A stretch of 64,000 nucleotides of DNA from Phragmites australis (Eukaryota > Streptophyta > Magnoliopsida > Poales > Poaceae), in assembly GCF_958298935.1 (NCBI RefSeq), contig NC_084932.1:13681501-13745500 (forward strand), in the 5' to 3' direction. The notes beneath the pieces were generated by a model that saw nothing but the letters and a program-made list of their open reading frames with translations, was not told the DNA's origin and ran no database searches. Each line of letters begins with the position of its first letter. The first letter of the stretch is position 1. The position numbers were made by a program, and so were the translations under genes. Positions 42,255-54,529 of the stretch are shown in pieces.

Positions 42255-43840
42255 ATGAGAGTTTATGATCTTTTGCCCCTAAGTAATAACCATGTTTGTG
42301 CAGTCTCTACATATCCTTCCTCAGCAACCATGAACAGGTGTGCATATCTCCCAATGTTAGAACCCATGTAGCAAGACTGCTGCAGGTCACTATATGTCAT
42401 CCATTGCAAGAACCAATCCTTTTGGCGTACAAAGCTTTCAAGAAATAGATAGTTTGTGCCAAATCTTGTGATATTCCACCTCAACTCTCCACCAATCATG
42501 GTCTTCATCATTTCATGGAGCTTTGAATGATTGTACAGCCATCGCGATATGGACCTTGCGTTTTGAATGACAATATCATGATATCTAAATTCACCAATTG
42601 ATTTCAATATTAAATTTATCGTATGCGCCACATAAGGCTGCCATGCGATAGCAAGATACTCCATTCTGAGAACCTGACATGCCTTCTTATAATCGGACCC
42701 ATTATCAGTCACGATCTGCATAATATTTTATGACCTCACATCATTGACCACTGATCTTATCTCCTGTATAAACGAATCAACCAAATAAATATGAAACAAT
42801 TACAATACTAAGTTAACAACGTAGCATAACAATGTACCTTATTCAAATATTTGGCATCTTGGTTGTAGCCAGTCGCATCTATGAACTTGTGAAAAAACAT
42901 ACGACTATTGCAATATAAAAGAAAATTAATAATACTCATGTGTGTCGGTCTAATCCAAGAATTACACATGATGATTACACCATAGTCTAGCCATTCTAGC
43001 TTCCACTTATCAAATATCTTCTTCAATGCACTCTCATTCTTATCCAGGCACCTACCATCTATATCCCGGCCAGTTAGAGATAGGACACCCTATCCTGTTG
43101 TACAACATATGGTCATAAGTCAAAAAGAAAGAAATATAACAACAATAAATTTCATTATAAACTTTATCACTCACCCCATTTATGTGTTTCTTTCACTGCA
43201 GCCATAAAGAATGTGTCATCCGCCCTTCTACCAGGAATACCTGAAGTGTGAAAAAATTTGGACCATACCAAACCAATAGCTACCTTTACATTATTTCCCT
43301 TCGCACTTCATGACCCGATGTCAATTCTCTGCTGTACAAGGGCTTTTGCTACAATAACATTGTAATCCTTGATGCTTGGTGGTGGTTCCCTAGTTGAAGA
43401 TGCTCTCCTAAACATCCTCTTTAATACATTGCCTCCTCTGTCACTTCTATTACCACCTCCATACTCGTAGGACTCACCTTCCTTCCTCCTGAACTCTTTC
43501 TCCTCCCTAGATTGAGCCATGACACGCTGAACCTGTTCCTCTTTCGTCTCCTCATTATCGTTTGTCAAATCTACCTAAACTCTTGCTAACTCTTGCCTCC
43601 GAAGCCTCTCCTCAGACCTTCCCTTTCTCTTATCTCTTGCCATATCCAACTCACGCTTGAAGTAATCACGCACATCTGGAGGTACCCTATCACAATGCAT
43701 AACATTCGATCCGTATCCTGTCAAATGTTCTTTCAACCTTGTGGCACCACCGTCTTTCTTTTCCTTATTATAGTAATTACACCTAAACCCCGGGGCCAAA
43801 TTGTTCCTATACTGCCACACCACATCTCTATCCTCCATCG
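42255..43840 (-). pseudogene. hAT transposase gene (BED finger, DUF659), broken
   Basis: Minus strand, in order: BED-type finger (DVVWQYRNNLAPGFRCNYYN at 43820, GGATRLKEHLTGYGSNV), basic/acidic linker (43568-43308), then DUF659 pieces: HTSGIPGRRADDTFFMAA (about 43230), ALKKIFDKWKLEWLDYG (about 43010) to DATGYNQDAKYLNK, and IVTDNGSDYKKACQVL...AHTINLILK (42717-42270). Introns probably separate the last three. The first finger cysteine reads W/Y-type context and the C-terminal hATC dimerisation domain is missing, so it is dead. Catalytic Asp of IVTDNGSDY is kept. Confidence 0.8.
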
Positions 43841-44450
43841 ATTACTACACCACAACATATATCATACTATTAGCACTCCACAAATTTAACAGTGAGGAAA
43901 CATTGAGCTAAACTAAGTACTAGGCTCTAACCAACATTATCGAACACTAACCAACCATAACAACCTAAAAATGAACCCTAACCGACACTAACCGCTTTGA
44001 ACTAACCCTAACCAAGAATAACACATACCAACCGAGCACACATTGTTTAAAACCGACTGCATCCAGCCGATAACCGAGTGAATTGCACAATAAATCAATC
44101 GCATAGATGCCGAACTGCACTGGCGAGCTCCTAGTAGCGGTAATCGACCTATTTCAGCAAGAAATTGCTCGGATTTAGCAACTTACCGCTAGCATAGTCT
44201 TGGTTACCATTGCAATGCGCTCGGTCGCTAGATGCGTAGACTTCCCTGCGATGGGCTCGGTTACCGCTCTAATGCACTCGGTTACCGCCTTCTCCCAACC
44301 GATTTCTGACCTTTCTCCTCTGGATTACCTCGGCTACGCGACGAATCTGGTGGAGCTTGCGGCAGCAGAGACGAGTTTTTTGCTGTAACCAGCAAGATCA
44401 GTTAACACAAATTTCAACCGGTACCGGTCGAATTTTGAAACCCTACTTTG
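43841..44450. other. Probable right end of hAT element
   Basis: Non-coding, rich in GGTTACCG/CGGTTACC and CGGTAATCG motifs (44040-44300), like the small hAT at 39612. A possible terminus is at 44440-44448 (complement of TAGGGTTTCAAAATTCG). No 8-bp duplication could be paired. Confidence 0.45.
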
Positions 44451-44687
44451 TGCTCCAGACAGCTCGCTCGGTCTGTGCTTTGAGTTTGTCTGATGCGCAC
44501 ACGTGGCTGCAATCGAGACGGCCTACACCAGAGAATTTTTTGCACCAAAACCCACACCTCCCTACCCCATCCATCGTTGTCTCCGCCCTCCGCCAGACTG
44601 CCACCCTCTCACAATCCCACGAACGCACTCCCAAGAACCGCGCGAGCGCGAGAAGCAGCGGCCTCGCTTGCTCCGCCACGAGCTCCG
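44451..44687 (+). promoter_or_regulatory. Promoter/5' untranslated region of DUF724 gene
   Basis: The 230 bp before the ATG become GC-rich from about 44570. No clear TATA box; a C-rich leader precedes the ATG context CTCCGATGG, which fits a plant start. Confidence 0.4.
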
Positions 44688-47600
44688 ATGGGGCGTGCCC
44701 GCCCCAGGAGGTGGCACCGGACCCGTGTGGACCTGGGGGAGGAAGAGCCTGCCCTCTTCCCGCTCGGCGCTGAGGTGGAGGTGCGCAGCGACGACCTCGG
44801 ATTCGTCGGCTCCTTCTACGAGGCCACCATCGCCGGGTACCACCCCAGCGGCCGCGGGTACGTGGTAGCCTACTCCACGCTCACGAGACGGGAGGACGGT
44901 GGGTCGCCGCTCCGGGAGCATGCCGCCGCGGAGGACGTGCGCCCGCGGCCCCCGGCGCCGCACGCGGACGAGCCGCCGCGGAACTTCGCGATGCACGAGA
45001 TGGTGGAGGCGTTCCACAACGAGGGATGGTGGGCCGGCGTCATCTGCGCCGTGCCGCCGGAGGTGATGGCGCTGGCGGGGGACGGGGAGCGGCGGCCGCG
45101 GCGGGTGTACACGGTATGCTTTCCGACGTCGCGGGAGGTGCTGGAGTTCGAGGAGACGGCGCTACGCCCCCGCCGCCTTTTTCGGGGCGAGCGGTGGGTC
45201 CCGGCTGCAGAGGCTGTAAGCAGGCTGCCTCCTCCTACTTGGAACACTTGGAGAAAGAATATATGTTGTGCATGTCTGCAATGCTAAATTCTTTTTTTTT
45301 TTTGCTAAATTGTGCTAAAAGATTTGTCTTTTCAAGTGCATAAATTGGAATGCTACTAAATGGAACGTGTAATTGTATTTTTTTTGGCTGTCTCAGATGT
45401 AAGTAGGTACACACTGAAAAATCGTCAGTTAATTTTGTTATTTGGTTCATATTGCAAATTTGTGATTTCAGCGTGCCTTGATAATAAGGAAGTTGACATA
45501 GCGCAGTCTTCGCTGTGCGAGCTCCCCATACATGTACATTTGAGTCAAACGTACAGTTTGTTGGCTAAGATAATCAATGTTTAATTGTTAAACTGCTTGC
45601 TGAAGTTTCTTAGAAAATGATGATTTGAATCATTTGACTTGGTGAGAATTTGGGGTCCCGAAAAATAGAATAATAGTTCCCAAAAGTTGTGAGCTTGAGT
45701 TTAGGATAGTTTTAAAATGTAAAGCACCTTGAGTTATAAATTTACTTACTCCTTTGTAGTTCACAGTTTGGTGATTATACTGAGTTACAAAACAGTGGCA
45801 AATTCATGTGAGAGTGTGTAGGCTTGCCTTTCTTTTGGCAAGTGGAGAAAATACACCATTGATAAGATCAATCTGTAGAATAGGTTGTAATGGCAGTTTA
45901 GATGAACTCCCAGGCTTTTTTGATTGAGAATCTGAGATGGCATGTGTGGAAGAGTTGAATTAGAGCTAACAGAAAGTACTTTGTAATCACAAACAGGAAG
46001 GTAAAGCATTGTAAATTTGTAATCACAATTGCCACTAACTTTGTGTGTTACTGCTGATATCCTACTATACATTTCTGATTCTCTTGTCACGGGCAGGCAA
46101 ATGAAAGTCCAACGTTCAGAGAGGGACGCCAAGTTGAAGTGAGTGGGTCTGCAAAAACTTACGGCGAGTACTGGAATCCAGCTATTGTTCAGAAAGTAAT
46201 TGGTGCTACAAGTTTCTTAGTACAGTATAGACATGTCAGAGAGCATGGGGAACTGACTACTGAGATTCTAGATTCTCAATATATTCGACCAGCACGAAAC
46301 ATTATTCTTATGGACTCTAAGTATAGATTTCCTCCATCTTCTCATGTGGAGGTCTTTCATGAAGTTAGCTGGTGGCCTGGTGTTATTTTGGAGGTTTTGG
46401 ATGATAAATATATCAAGAAGTATGTTGTTAAAATTAAGAGTCGTGAGACAGACTTGGATGATGTGGAATATGCGGATGTATTGACAGTTGAACATACACA
46501 GCTGAGGCCACATTATGATTGGGATGGTAAAAAATGGGTGCGGCACTTAACAGAGGTACACATAATGCATACTCTGTTGTCTTCTATCAAATTTGTTGTG
46601 TCTTTTTTTAATGAATGATTGAATGCTCTAAAATTTTGCCATATTATGCATTATTTTTACATGACAGCATCAATTGATTGTTAGCTTAGTTTCAACCTCA
46701 AGGAGCAGAAATCTTAAATAAAAATCTACTTCGTGCACTGTTTGAAAATTGCAGAACAACATAAACAATAGCCTTCCAGTTTCCTAGTTCTATGGCGTTA
46801 TGCGCAGGGCTACTGTTCACACGCGGCAGCAGCAGGACTTCATATTAGGATTTATCTATTCGGTTTGTTAGTTTGAATCAGATTCAGTTAGAGATAAGAT
46901 TAGAGATCGGTTAGTTTAAATCATATAAGAGTTAGAGATAAGATTAGATATATGTTAGAGTTGGATTTGAATGAGGTCTTTGTAGGCCTATATAAGGCAC
47001 ATGGCTACCACCCTTTGTAATCAAGCAAAGAATTAATCTAGTCTCCCCCAATATTCTGCATCCTCAATCTATGGTCTAATCCTTCCCCTAGCAGCCGATG
47101 CCTCCCAACGAATAATTATCCTAAAATATGGTGTACTGATGTGTTTTCCCCTGTATTTATTTTGTGGATCAAGATTATCTCTATGATGATGTCTTGCCCT
47201 TTCCATTTCAGAAACCTGTTAATATAAGGCCTCCATTAAATTCCCGGAAAAGGACAATTTCTGCTGCCTTGGCATCAGGCAACGGCATCGATGAAATTCC
47301 TGCATTGGCATCATGTAATGACAGTGAAAAAATTGCTGCCTTTGCATCATGTAATGACAGCGACAAAATCAGAGATACAACTGGCTCTTATCTTAACAAA
47401 AAGGTGAAGAATGCAGATGTAATATTGGGACCAGTTTGCCCTGACTTATCGGTATGTAATGAAAACGAAAATGTCCAGCCTAAAACCAGCTCTTATCTTG
47501 AAGATGCGGTGAAGAAACAAAATTCAGTTTTGGCATTAAAGTCCCCTTTGACGCTTCCTTCACAGCTATCAGTGACAGGCTTTGGCCATTTGAAGTATGA

Positions 47601-49967
47601 TCCTAAACTTTGTCTAAGTAGTCAAGTTCAACTATCATCTCCTCGGATGATTGCAATGCCCTCTATACCACAGACTGGAAAGTTGCAAGCTTCCTTGTTT
47701 GGAGCATTTGGACAGCTAAGACCTCTCCCGCAGGGCCCGGTTTTAGGAATACAATCACTTAACCCAGATTTTGGTAACATTGGAGGATCGAAAAGAGCAT
47801 TTACTGATCAGGAAAAGCAATCAGCTGATAAAGGTTATTATCTGATGCCTGGTGCTGAACAGAACATCAGTGCTGGATCATTTATTGGAACTGATGTGTC
47901 CAGAAAAAGGAAGGAGTGTGCTTCTTTTTCGACACGAGAGACACGAGAGGGACTAGGACAGAACCCTGAAATTGTCAGTTTTAAAATTAGTGCATTCTCG
48001 AGTCTTTCAAATTTAGTGCTATCATTGATAATTTTTTTATTTTTTATTGATTGCCTCTTACATTAATAGATGCTGACAAGGAAAAGGATAGTAGATAAAA
48101 ACGTTGAGGAAACCAGCAAGAGTGTAGCTATCTCTGAAGAGCGTAAGTTTTGTACCACTAATTTTCCACGCTACATAAGACTCTACAATTAGCTAACTAC
48201 GCAAATTTCGCAGCAACCAAATCGAAGAATGATGGTGACAATGAACTGCCTTATGATGCAACTCCTGGCTCTGGAGTACTTTCGGAAACAAATACAGTGA
48301 CTAGCATTGACCTAACGCCACTAAAGGACAATAAAGGTATGTGTATTGCTATTGCAGATATGTCAGTAGCATCTTCACAATATACTTATGCTTCGATACT
48401 GACGCATTCTGTTGTTTCAGGTTCACAGGAAAGAAGTGTTTTTTTGAGGGAAAGTAGCATTGTTGATGAGATCATACCTAGTGGAATACCGATTGGAACA
48501 GATGAACTTCAGCAAGGGGATTATATTGGGGCACTAAGATCTGGTGCAATCAAAGTTAGCGTATTGATTGAGAATTCGGTGCCATCTGTCACTTCAACAT
48601 TTGATAAACCTGGGGATGCGAATATGTTTCCTTCTGATTCATCAACTCAATTTGGAAACAAAGAAACCGTCGCTGGAAAGTCTGCAATAATAATGGAGAA
48701 AAACATTCGTGATGAATTTTTTCAGCAGTCTTTGGTTATTGCTGATGATGCTAATGTTGATTTGCTGCCTTCAGCAGAGAGTTGTGGAACTACTGGGGAT
48801 GATCGCCAGCTTTGTAAAGATAACATGGAGGCCATGGTGAAGTGCGCCACAAGTGGTGATGTTCGAACTGAAAATGTGTCTAGTATGTCTCTGGGTGTGT
48901 TCAGTGGTGTGGCTCAGAATCTGTTTACGTCCAGTGAGAATTGCGAGGCTAACAAGGAGGATGGTATGGGCAAGGCAGATCATCAAGGAAACACTAGTAA
49001 TATGCTTGAAATTGAGCATGCCAGTGCTGATGGTGACATAATTATGACGCAAAGTTCAACAAAGAAATTTTCAGCTAATGAACAACATGGAGTGTCACAA
49101 CAGAATCACAGTTCACCTATGGTAGAGTATGCAGCTGAAAGTAGCCAATCCATGGATAAATCAGCATTAACTCAGTTGTCTTCTGTTGATATGAGCAACT
49201 CCACTGAAGCAGAACATGGAAATAGATTGACTGAACCTAAAGATGATGAGATTACGCCAATGTCCAAGTACATTCCTAGCAGAACACATGACTGTTGCCA
49301 CCCCTTGTTACAGAGATCTCTAGTTATCTGTGAGAACATCATAGCGGATCAACCTTCAGAATCCTTGGGTGTGGAGAATCTTCCATTTGTTAAGACCTCC
49401 CTGATGTGGGCACAGATTGAGGCAATGGAAATATTCAGTAAAGTGCTGCAGCGACCAAGTTTTCATCAGTTCCAGCTGCATGTTCCAGAACTCCGTGAAG
49501 GAATGGCATTAGGTTTGATGCTCTCCTTCGCCAGTTTAGCAGAAAGCATTAAGAGGCTGAATATTCAGGATGAGAATTCACTGTTCGAAGAGAAGATGAA
49601 GGGCGTTTCTACATTGGAAGCACATGGCTTTGATGTGAGTCACCTGCGATCACGGTTGGAAACACTGCTCCACATAAAGAATGGCTGCGCTGAGCTACAG
49701 GATGTGATTAAAAAGTTGCAGGAGAAGATTGCTCACAAAGAAATTGATGACTGTCAGCTTGGTGCGCAAATTGGCATGTTAAATAAGACTATTTGCCAGC
49801 TTGATCTGCACGCTTCCCTCTTCCGCTGCATAATGCAGTCTGCTGTTTCACAGAAGATCAACCATATGTTGGAGATCTCAATGCTCAAAACAGAAGCCAG
49901 CGAGCTTGAGCGATCATACCTGTCTGCTGAGCAGCGCTTTAGGAGTGTCGTTGCAGCACCGTGGTGA
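44688..49967 (+). CDS. DUF724/Agenet (Tudor-like) domain protein, six exons
   Basis: Exons: 44688-45215, 46097-46555, 47212-47973, 48070-48142, 48214-48336, 48421-49967; all introns GT-AG, the first three junctions in phase 0, product about 1,163 residues. Exon 1 and exon 2 encode four Agenet/Tudor-like repeats (ALFPLGAEVEVRSDDLGF, HEMVEAFHNEGWWAGVI, FREGRQVEVSGSAKTYGEYW, SSHVEVFHEVSWWPGVI). A long polar, low-complexity middle follows, and the C-terminus is a DUF724 domain (VKTSLMWAQIEAMEIFSKVL to RFRSVVAAPW) with heptad-like coiled coil. Agenet repeats bind modified chromatin proteins or RNA in other plant proteins; DUF724 members have been proposed to act in nuclear RNA transport and growth, not certain here. 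Exon 1 is ~70% GC, later exons AT-rich. No stops: apparently functional. Confidence 0.85.
45216..46096 (+). other. Intron 1 of DUF724 gene
   Basis: 881 bp, GTAAGC...GGGCAG, AT-rich with T-runs; no element recognised. Confidence 0.75.
46556..47211 (+). other. Intron 2 of DUF724 gene
   Basis: 656 bp, GTACAC...TTTCAG. Contains the LTR-like segment 46800-47110. An in-frame run just upstream of the acceptor (47164-47211) may mark an alternative acceptor. Confidence 0.7.
46800..47110 (+). repeat. Short LTR-like remnant in intron 2
   Basis: Has a repeated AGTTAGAGATAAGATTAGA block (46885-46960), a TATA box CTATATAAGGCAC at 46988, and a GTAATCAAGCAAAGAATTAATC end, the arrangement of a short Copia or TRIM-type LTR. 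The edges are not sharp. Confidence 0.5.
48337..48420 (+). other. 84-bp optional intron
   Basis: GTATGT donor and TTGTTTCAG acceptor, but 84 bp is a multiple of three and the frame through it is open, so both spliced and retained forms would code. Confidence 0.65.
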
Positions 49968-50320
49968 GCCTCCTCGCAGGAATCTATCCGCCATATTATG
50001 CATGTAGTTAAGGAGTAGTTAGTAGTAAGTACCTGGAGAACACCCAGGTCTTTTGTGTATATAGTTCCTGGCTCGTACTGATGGACCTTCTGCCTGTTAT
50101 TTTTCTGGTTCTGCCCTGGTATTTAGTGTTGCACCTGCACGTTATGCAGAATATCACGCATCATATGCTCTCAGGTGAAGGTTTGGGTTGTATTTTGCAT
50201 GTGTACTGCTTGCTAGTAATGATATCAAGCTAAGCACTTTGTCCAGGCTGTGACGCACAAAACCTGGTCGATTTCCTTCAGTTTACCACTCAGCTGTACC
50301 TGGGGCTATAAATACACACA
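49968..50320 (+). other. 3' untranslated region of DUF724 gene and spacer
   Basis: AT-rich after the TGA stop. T-rich elements but no unmistakable poly(A) signal seen. Confidence 0.4.
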
Positions 50321-53300
50321 TGTCACAAAGTCCTTGTTCAATTGCGTTGCATGTATACACTGCACCTGTAATTACCACTACTAGACCCCTTAGTGCTGGT
50401 AGACATCCCTGCCTACTGCAATATAATCAATATGGCCTTGGAAATTCACCATCTGGGGGAGTTCATAGGATAGGTAGAGGACAACCACCATATACTAGAG
50501 TACAAATATCTGAGGAAAACAGGAATCATAGTGGTGCACATTATGCAGAAGCAGTTATTAAGGGGCCTAGGCTGGAGATTTCTCTTTTTGGGGATGAAAA
50601 CCCTGCTGGGTGGCTGAGGCATTGTGAACCTTTTTTTTTTTTTTAGATTACTGGAACCCTATATGAGCAATGGGTCAATATAGCCACATCACACTTTTCT
50701 GGGAAAGCAGAAACTTGATTTGTTGTGTTAGGAATTCCAAGGCAGCTCATTAATTGGGATCAGCTAAGTAGAATGGTGCAAAGGTCGTTTCTCTGTGATG
50801 GGGATCCATGAAGCAGTGGCAAAGTTTCAGAACTTGAAACAAGAAGGAACTGTGAACCAATACTCTTGACGAATGCATGGCCAATCTTAAGAGGGAACAC
50901 CCTTAATTGCAGGAAACTTCCTTTTTGAGTTGCTTTATTGGAGGGCTCAAGAGTCATATCCAACACCAAGTTACCTGTCACCAACCAGGAAACTTGTTGG
51001 AAGAATATTGGTATGCCAACCATATTGAATAAGCCGATAGCTATAGGAAACCTTGGACAGCTGCAAGACCAGCACCCATTTCCAATTGGTAAAAGACACA
51101 AGCTCTACCAAAAGAAAGTCCTCAGCTACCTGAAAGAGTTAACAGGGAAAAGGGGAAATGTTGGTATTGTCTGGAGAACTGGAGCCCTCATCACAAATGC
51201 AAGGTGAAAAGTAGGCTACATGCAATTCTGTGGGAAGATGATCCTAAGAATAGTAAGCTGGAAGACAGTGAAGACAATGCTAAAACTGGGTATAACACTG
51301 CCCCCAGCAGTCCAGATTTCACTGAACAAGCTATTGTGGAAACTCAGGATCAAGTCATGCTTGTGTCTGCTCATGCTATTTCTGGAATCATGGGACCGAC
51401 TACATTTTCTTTGGTAACATATGTAAATGGCAAAAGAGGGGTAGCTCTTGTGGACAGTGGTAGTACCCATTCCTTTATGGATTATGAATCTGCTATTCAA
51501 AATAAGTGCAAACTTACATATGTAAAGCTGAAGAAGGTAACAGTTGCTGGGGGTTGGGAGCTGCAGACTGATGCTATTGTCGACAACATGACATATGTGA
51601 TACAGGGTTCATTCTTCAAAGACTCGTTCAAGTTGATGAAGCTAGGAGTCTATGACTTAATACTGGGAGCTGATTGGATATATACTTATAGCTCTATATG
51701 TCTAGATCTGCAGCAAAGATATTTGACTACCACCAAAGAAGGAACCACAGTGATGTTTCTGGATCATACTAATCCGGGCTCACTTTTCCTGATAAATGCT
51801 GCTAAGTTGGAACATATGCTGAGTAAGAAGGCTGTGTGGTGTATAATTCAAACTCATCTGTTACAGGAAAAGGAACCTGAGGAGGAAGTAGAAATACCAT
51901 CTGACATTGAAGCTCTTTTATCTAAGTACAGTGACATATTCCAAGAACCAGCTGGGTTACTTCAAAGAAACCATGAGATCATGCCATACTCTTGAAAGAT
52001 AGAGCTGAACCTCTAAATGTGAGACCCTACAGGGTTCCACGTTATAAAAGAGAATCTATGGAAGGTCTCATCAAACAACTATTGGATACTCAAGCTATAA
52101 GGCCAAGTTTCAATCCATGCTCCTCACCAGCAGTATTGGTGAGAAAGAAAGATGGTTCTTGGAGGCTGTGTGTAGATTGTAGAGAATTAAATTCCTTGGT
52201 CATTAAAAATAAGTTTCCAATGCCTGTGATTGAGGATCTGTTGGATGCTCTCAATGGAGCTATCATTTTCAGCAAAATAGATTTAAGATCTGACTATCAT
52301 CAAATTAGGATGCAAGAGGAAGACATTGTGAAAACAAACATTTAGAATACATGTGGGCCATTATGAGTACCTGGTAATGCCATTTGGATTGACTAATGCA
52401 CCTGTAACATTTCAAGCTCTAAAGAACAACATATTTGCTAAATATCTAGGGAAGTTCATAATAGTGTTCTTTGATGATATCTTGGTGTTCAGTAAATCGA
52501 AATTGGAACACTTGGATCACTTGAGAATAGCCTTAGAGATTCTGAGAAGAAATCATCTTTTTGCCAAAAGGAGCAAATGCCTATTTGGAATCCACCAAGT
52601 GGACTACCTTAGTCACATTATCAGTAGGGAAGGTGTCACTATGGACCCAAAGAAGATTGAAGATATTATTAATTGGCCAAGACCTACTGATTTGACAAAG
52701 TTGAGGAGTTTCCTGGGACTGACAGGGTACAGATTTGTCAAGGGGTATGAAGTAATCTGCAGGCCCCTCTTTGATCTAATGAAGAATAATTCTTTTCAAT
52801 AGGGTGAAGAGCAATCATCAACTTTTGAGCAACTCAAGAAGGTTATGACAATATGTCCAGTACTAGCCCTTCCAGTTTTTTCCAAAGCCTTCATTTTGAA
52901 AACAGATGCTAGTAACACAGGCTTGAGAGCAGTTTAATGCAAGAGGGAAAACCTATTGTATATTTCAGTAAATCATTGAGTACGAGAGTACAAACTCAGT
53001 CTGCTTATGATAAGGAATCATTGGCTATTTTGGAATCCCTGAAGAAATGGAGGCATTATTTATTGGGCAGCAAGGTTATTATCAAAATAGACCAATAAAG
53101 TCTAAAATATATAACCTCACAAAGGCTTATAAATGGAATTCAGCATAAACTCTTGCTCAAGTTACTAGAATTTGACTTCACAGTGGAGTATAAGAACGGG
53201 AAAGAGAATATAGTGGCTAATGCCTTACCTAGAAAGGGTGAATCAGCAGACAACCTAGATGTCACTGCCAAGTTATGGTATCTATTGAACCACAATGGGT

Positions 53301-53440
53301 GGAAGATGTCAAAAAATGTTATAAGGGAGATGATAAGTGACAAGGAACATGTTTGGGCCAGCAACTGTGACGAGTACCGTGGACTTTTATTCAGCTTTGT
53401 TAATATGATTTCATTAATTGCTATTCCTTACTACTAAATA
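50320..53440 (+). pseudogene. Gypsy (chromovirus-type) gag-pol remnant
   Basis: Plus strand: gag piece (KGPRLEISLFGDENPAGWLR near 50560), zinc-knuckle region lost, protease (VALVDSGSTHSFMDYESA near 51450, DLILGADWI), RT from about 52000 (SWRLCVDCRELNSL, IDLRSDYHQIRM, FFDDILVFSKS at 52470), RNase H (52803-53100) and ENIVANALPRKGESA near 53200, then it ends without integrase. Stops and frameshifts at 50643, 51995, 52345, 52801 and near 52930. No LTR found on either side, so both ends are lost. Confidence 0.8.
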
Positions 53441-54006
53441 TTGCCTATCCAAGCTTCACTTTCTCTTGATCAGAACAGTTCTCCTCTTGCAACTGTCTCA
53501 CTTGCACCCAATAAGGTATCACGAACTAGCCACCAATTGTGCCATCTGTTGTGATTGGTAAGGACATTTGCAAGAGCGTGGTCAGACGTTTGAGAGTGTG
53601 TGATTCCACCTTAACCTTTACAACCTAGTAGTTGTAGGGATAATATATTTTTGTTGTCTCCTGTTTGCTACTAACCGTGGTAAGTGAAGCATTGGATATG
53701 CAAGAGTGTGTTTTGAGGGAATTGTTATAATTCCATCTAGAGAGAGTTAAACCCATCTAGGGTTTAGGATTTCATGAAAATCCTTGTCAGTATGCTGTGG
53801 AGATGCATCTTGTGAAGTCATCCATGCAATAGAGATAAGTTTTGTAATATGATGAGCTGTTGATTTGGTTGTTTTCTCCTTGATGTTTGATTTGCAGATC
53901 CGGTTTTTGTTTCTGATGGATTTTTTTGTTTAACAATATTTGTCTTGGTTTGATCCATCCAAAACCATCATAGGGCTTGTCGGTAAGGTTCTAAAATGTT
54001 CATCAG
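53441..54006. other. AT-rich spacer
   Basis: No coding sequence or repeat recognised; contains GGGTTTAGGATTTC at 53760, not a telomere array. Confidence 0.4.
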
Positions 54007-54508
54007 TGACGATAACCAATGGGCAACTACCATATTCGGATACTTTATGGCCTCCCATAATTCTTGGGGCATATCTTTATCTCTGGAAGGAGATCCCTAG
54101 ATGAATGAAAACTACCCGTAGGTACCCAAGGTATCTCGTAAATAGGGAATTGTATATCTAAGAACGGGAAGGAAGACTCAAGAGGACGTACAACATGCCC
54201 TATATATAAGGAGCCTGGGGACCCTACAAAGGATAAGTGAATAGAGGATTACAAGCCAGAAGTCTCTCTACAAGTCATTAGGAGCCAACTAGCGATAGAA
54301 GGAGACAAGTCACAAGAGCCATTTGACTAGGTTAGATCTATCTAGGCTAACCATGCACTTCCTTGTAATAGTCCCTGAGATCAATGCAAGACAAACAGGA
54401 CGTAAGGCTATTATCCTAAGAGAGGCAGAACCTATCTAAAATCCTCTTTGTGTGTTCCTTTGATTCGTTTGCAAATTTGTAAGATCGTTGGTTGACCAAT
54501 CGTCGACA
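54007..54508 (+). repeat. 5' LTR of second Tat-type element
   Basis: TGACGATAACCAATGGGC...CAATCGTCGACA. Aligns with 61205-61733; TATA CCTATATATAAGG at 54200. Confidence 0.8.
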
Positions 54509-54529
54509 TCTGACACCAACCGCGGGGAT

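Noticed and set aside
53760..53775. GGGTTTAGG as interstitial telomere repeat
   Set aside because: A single copy only, no array.
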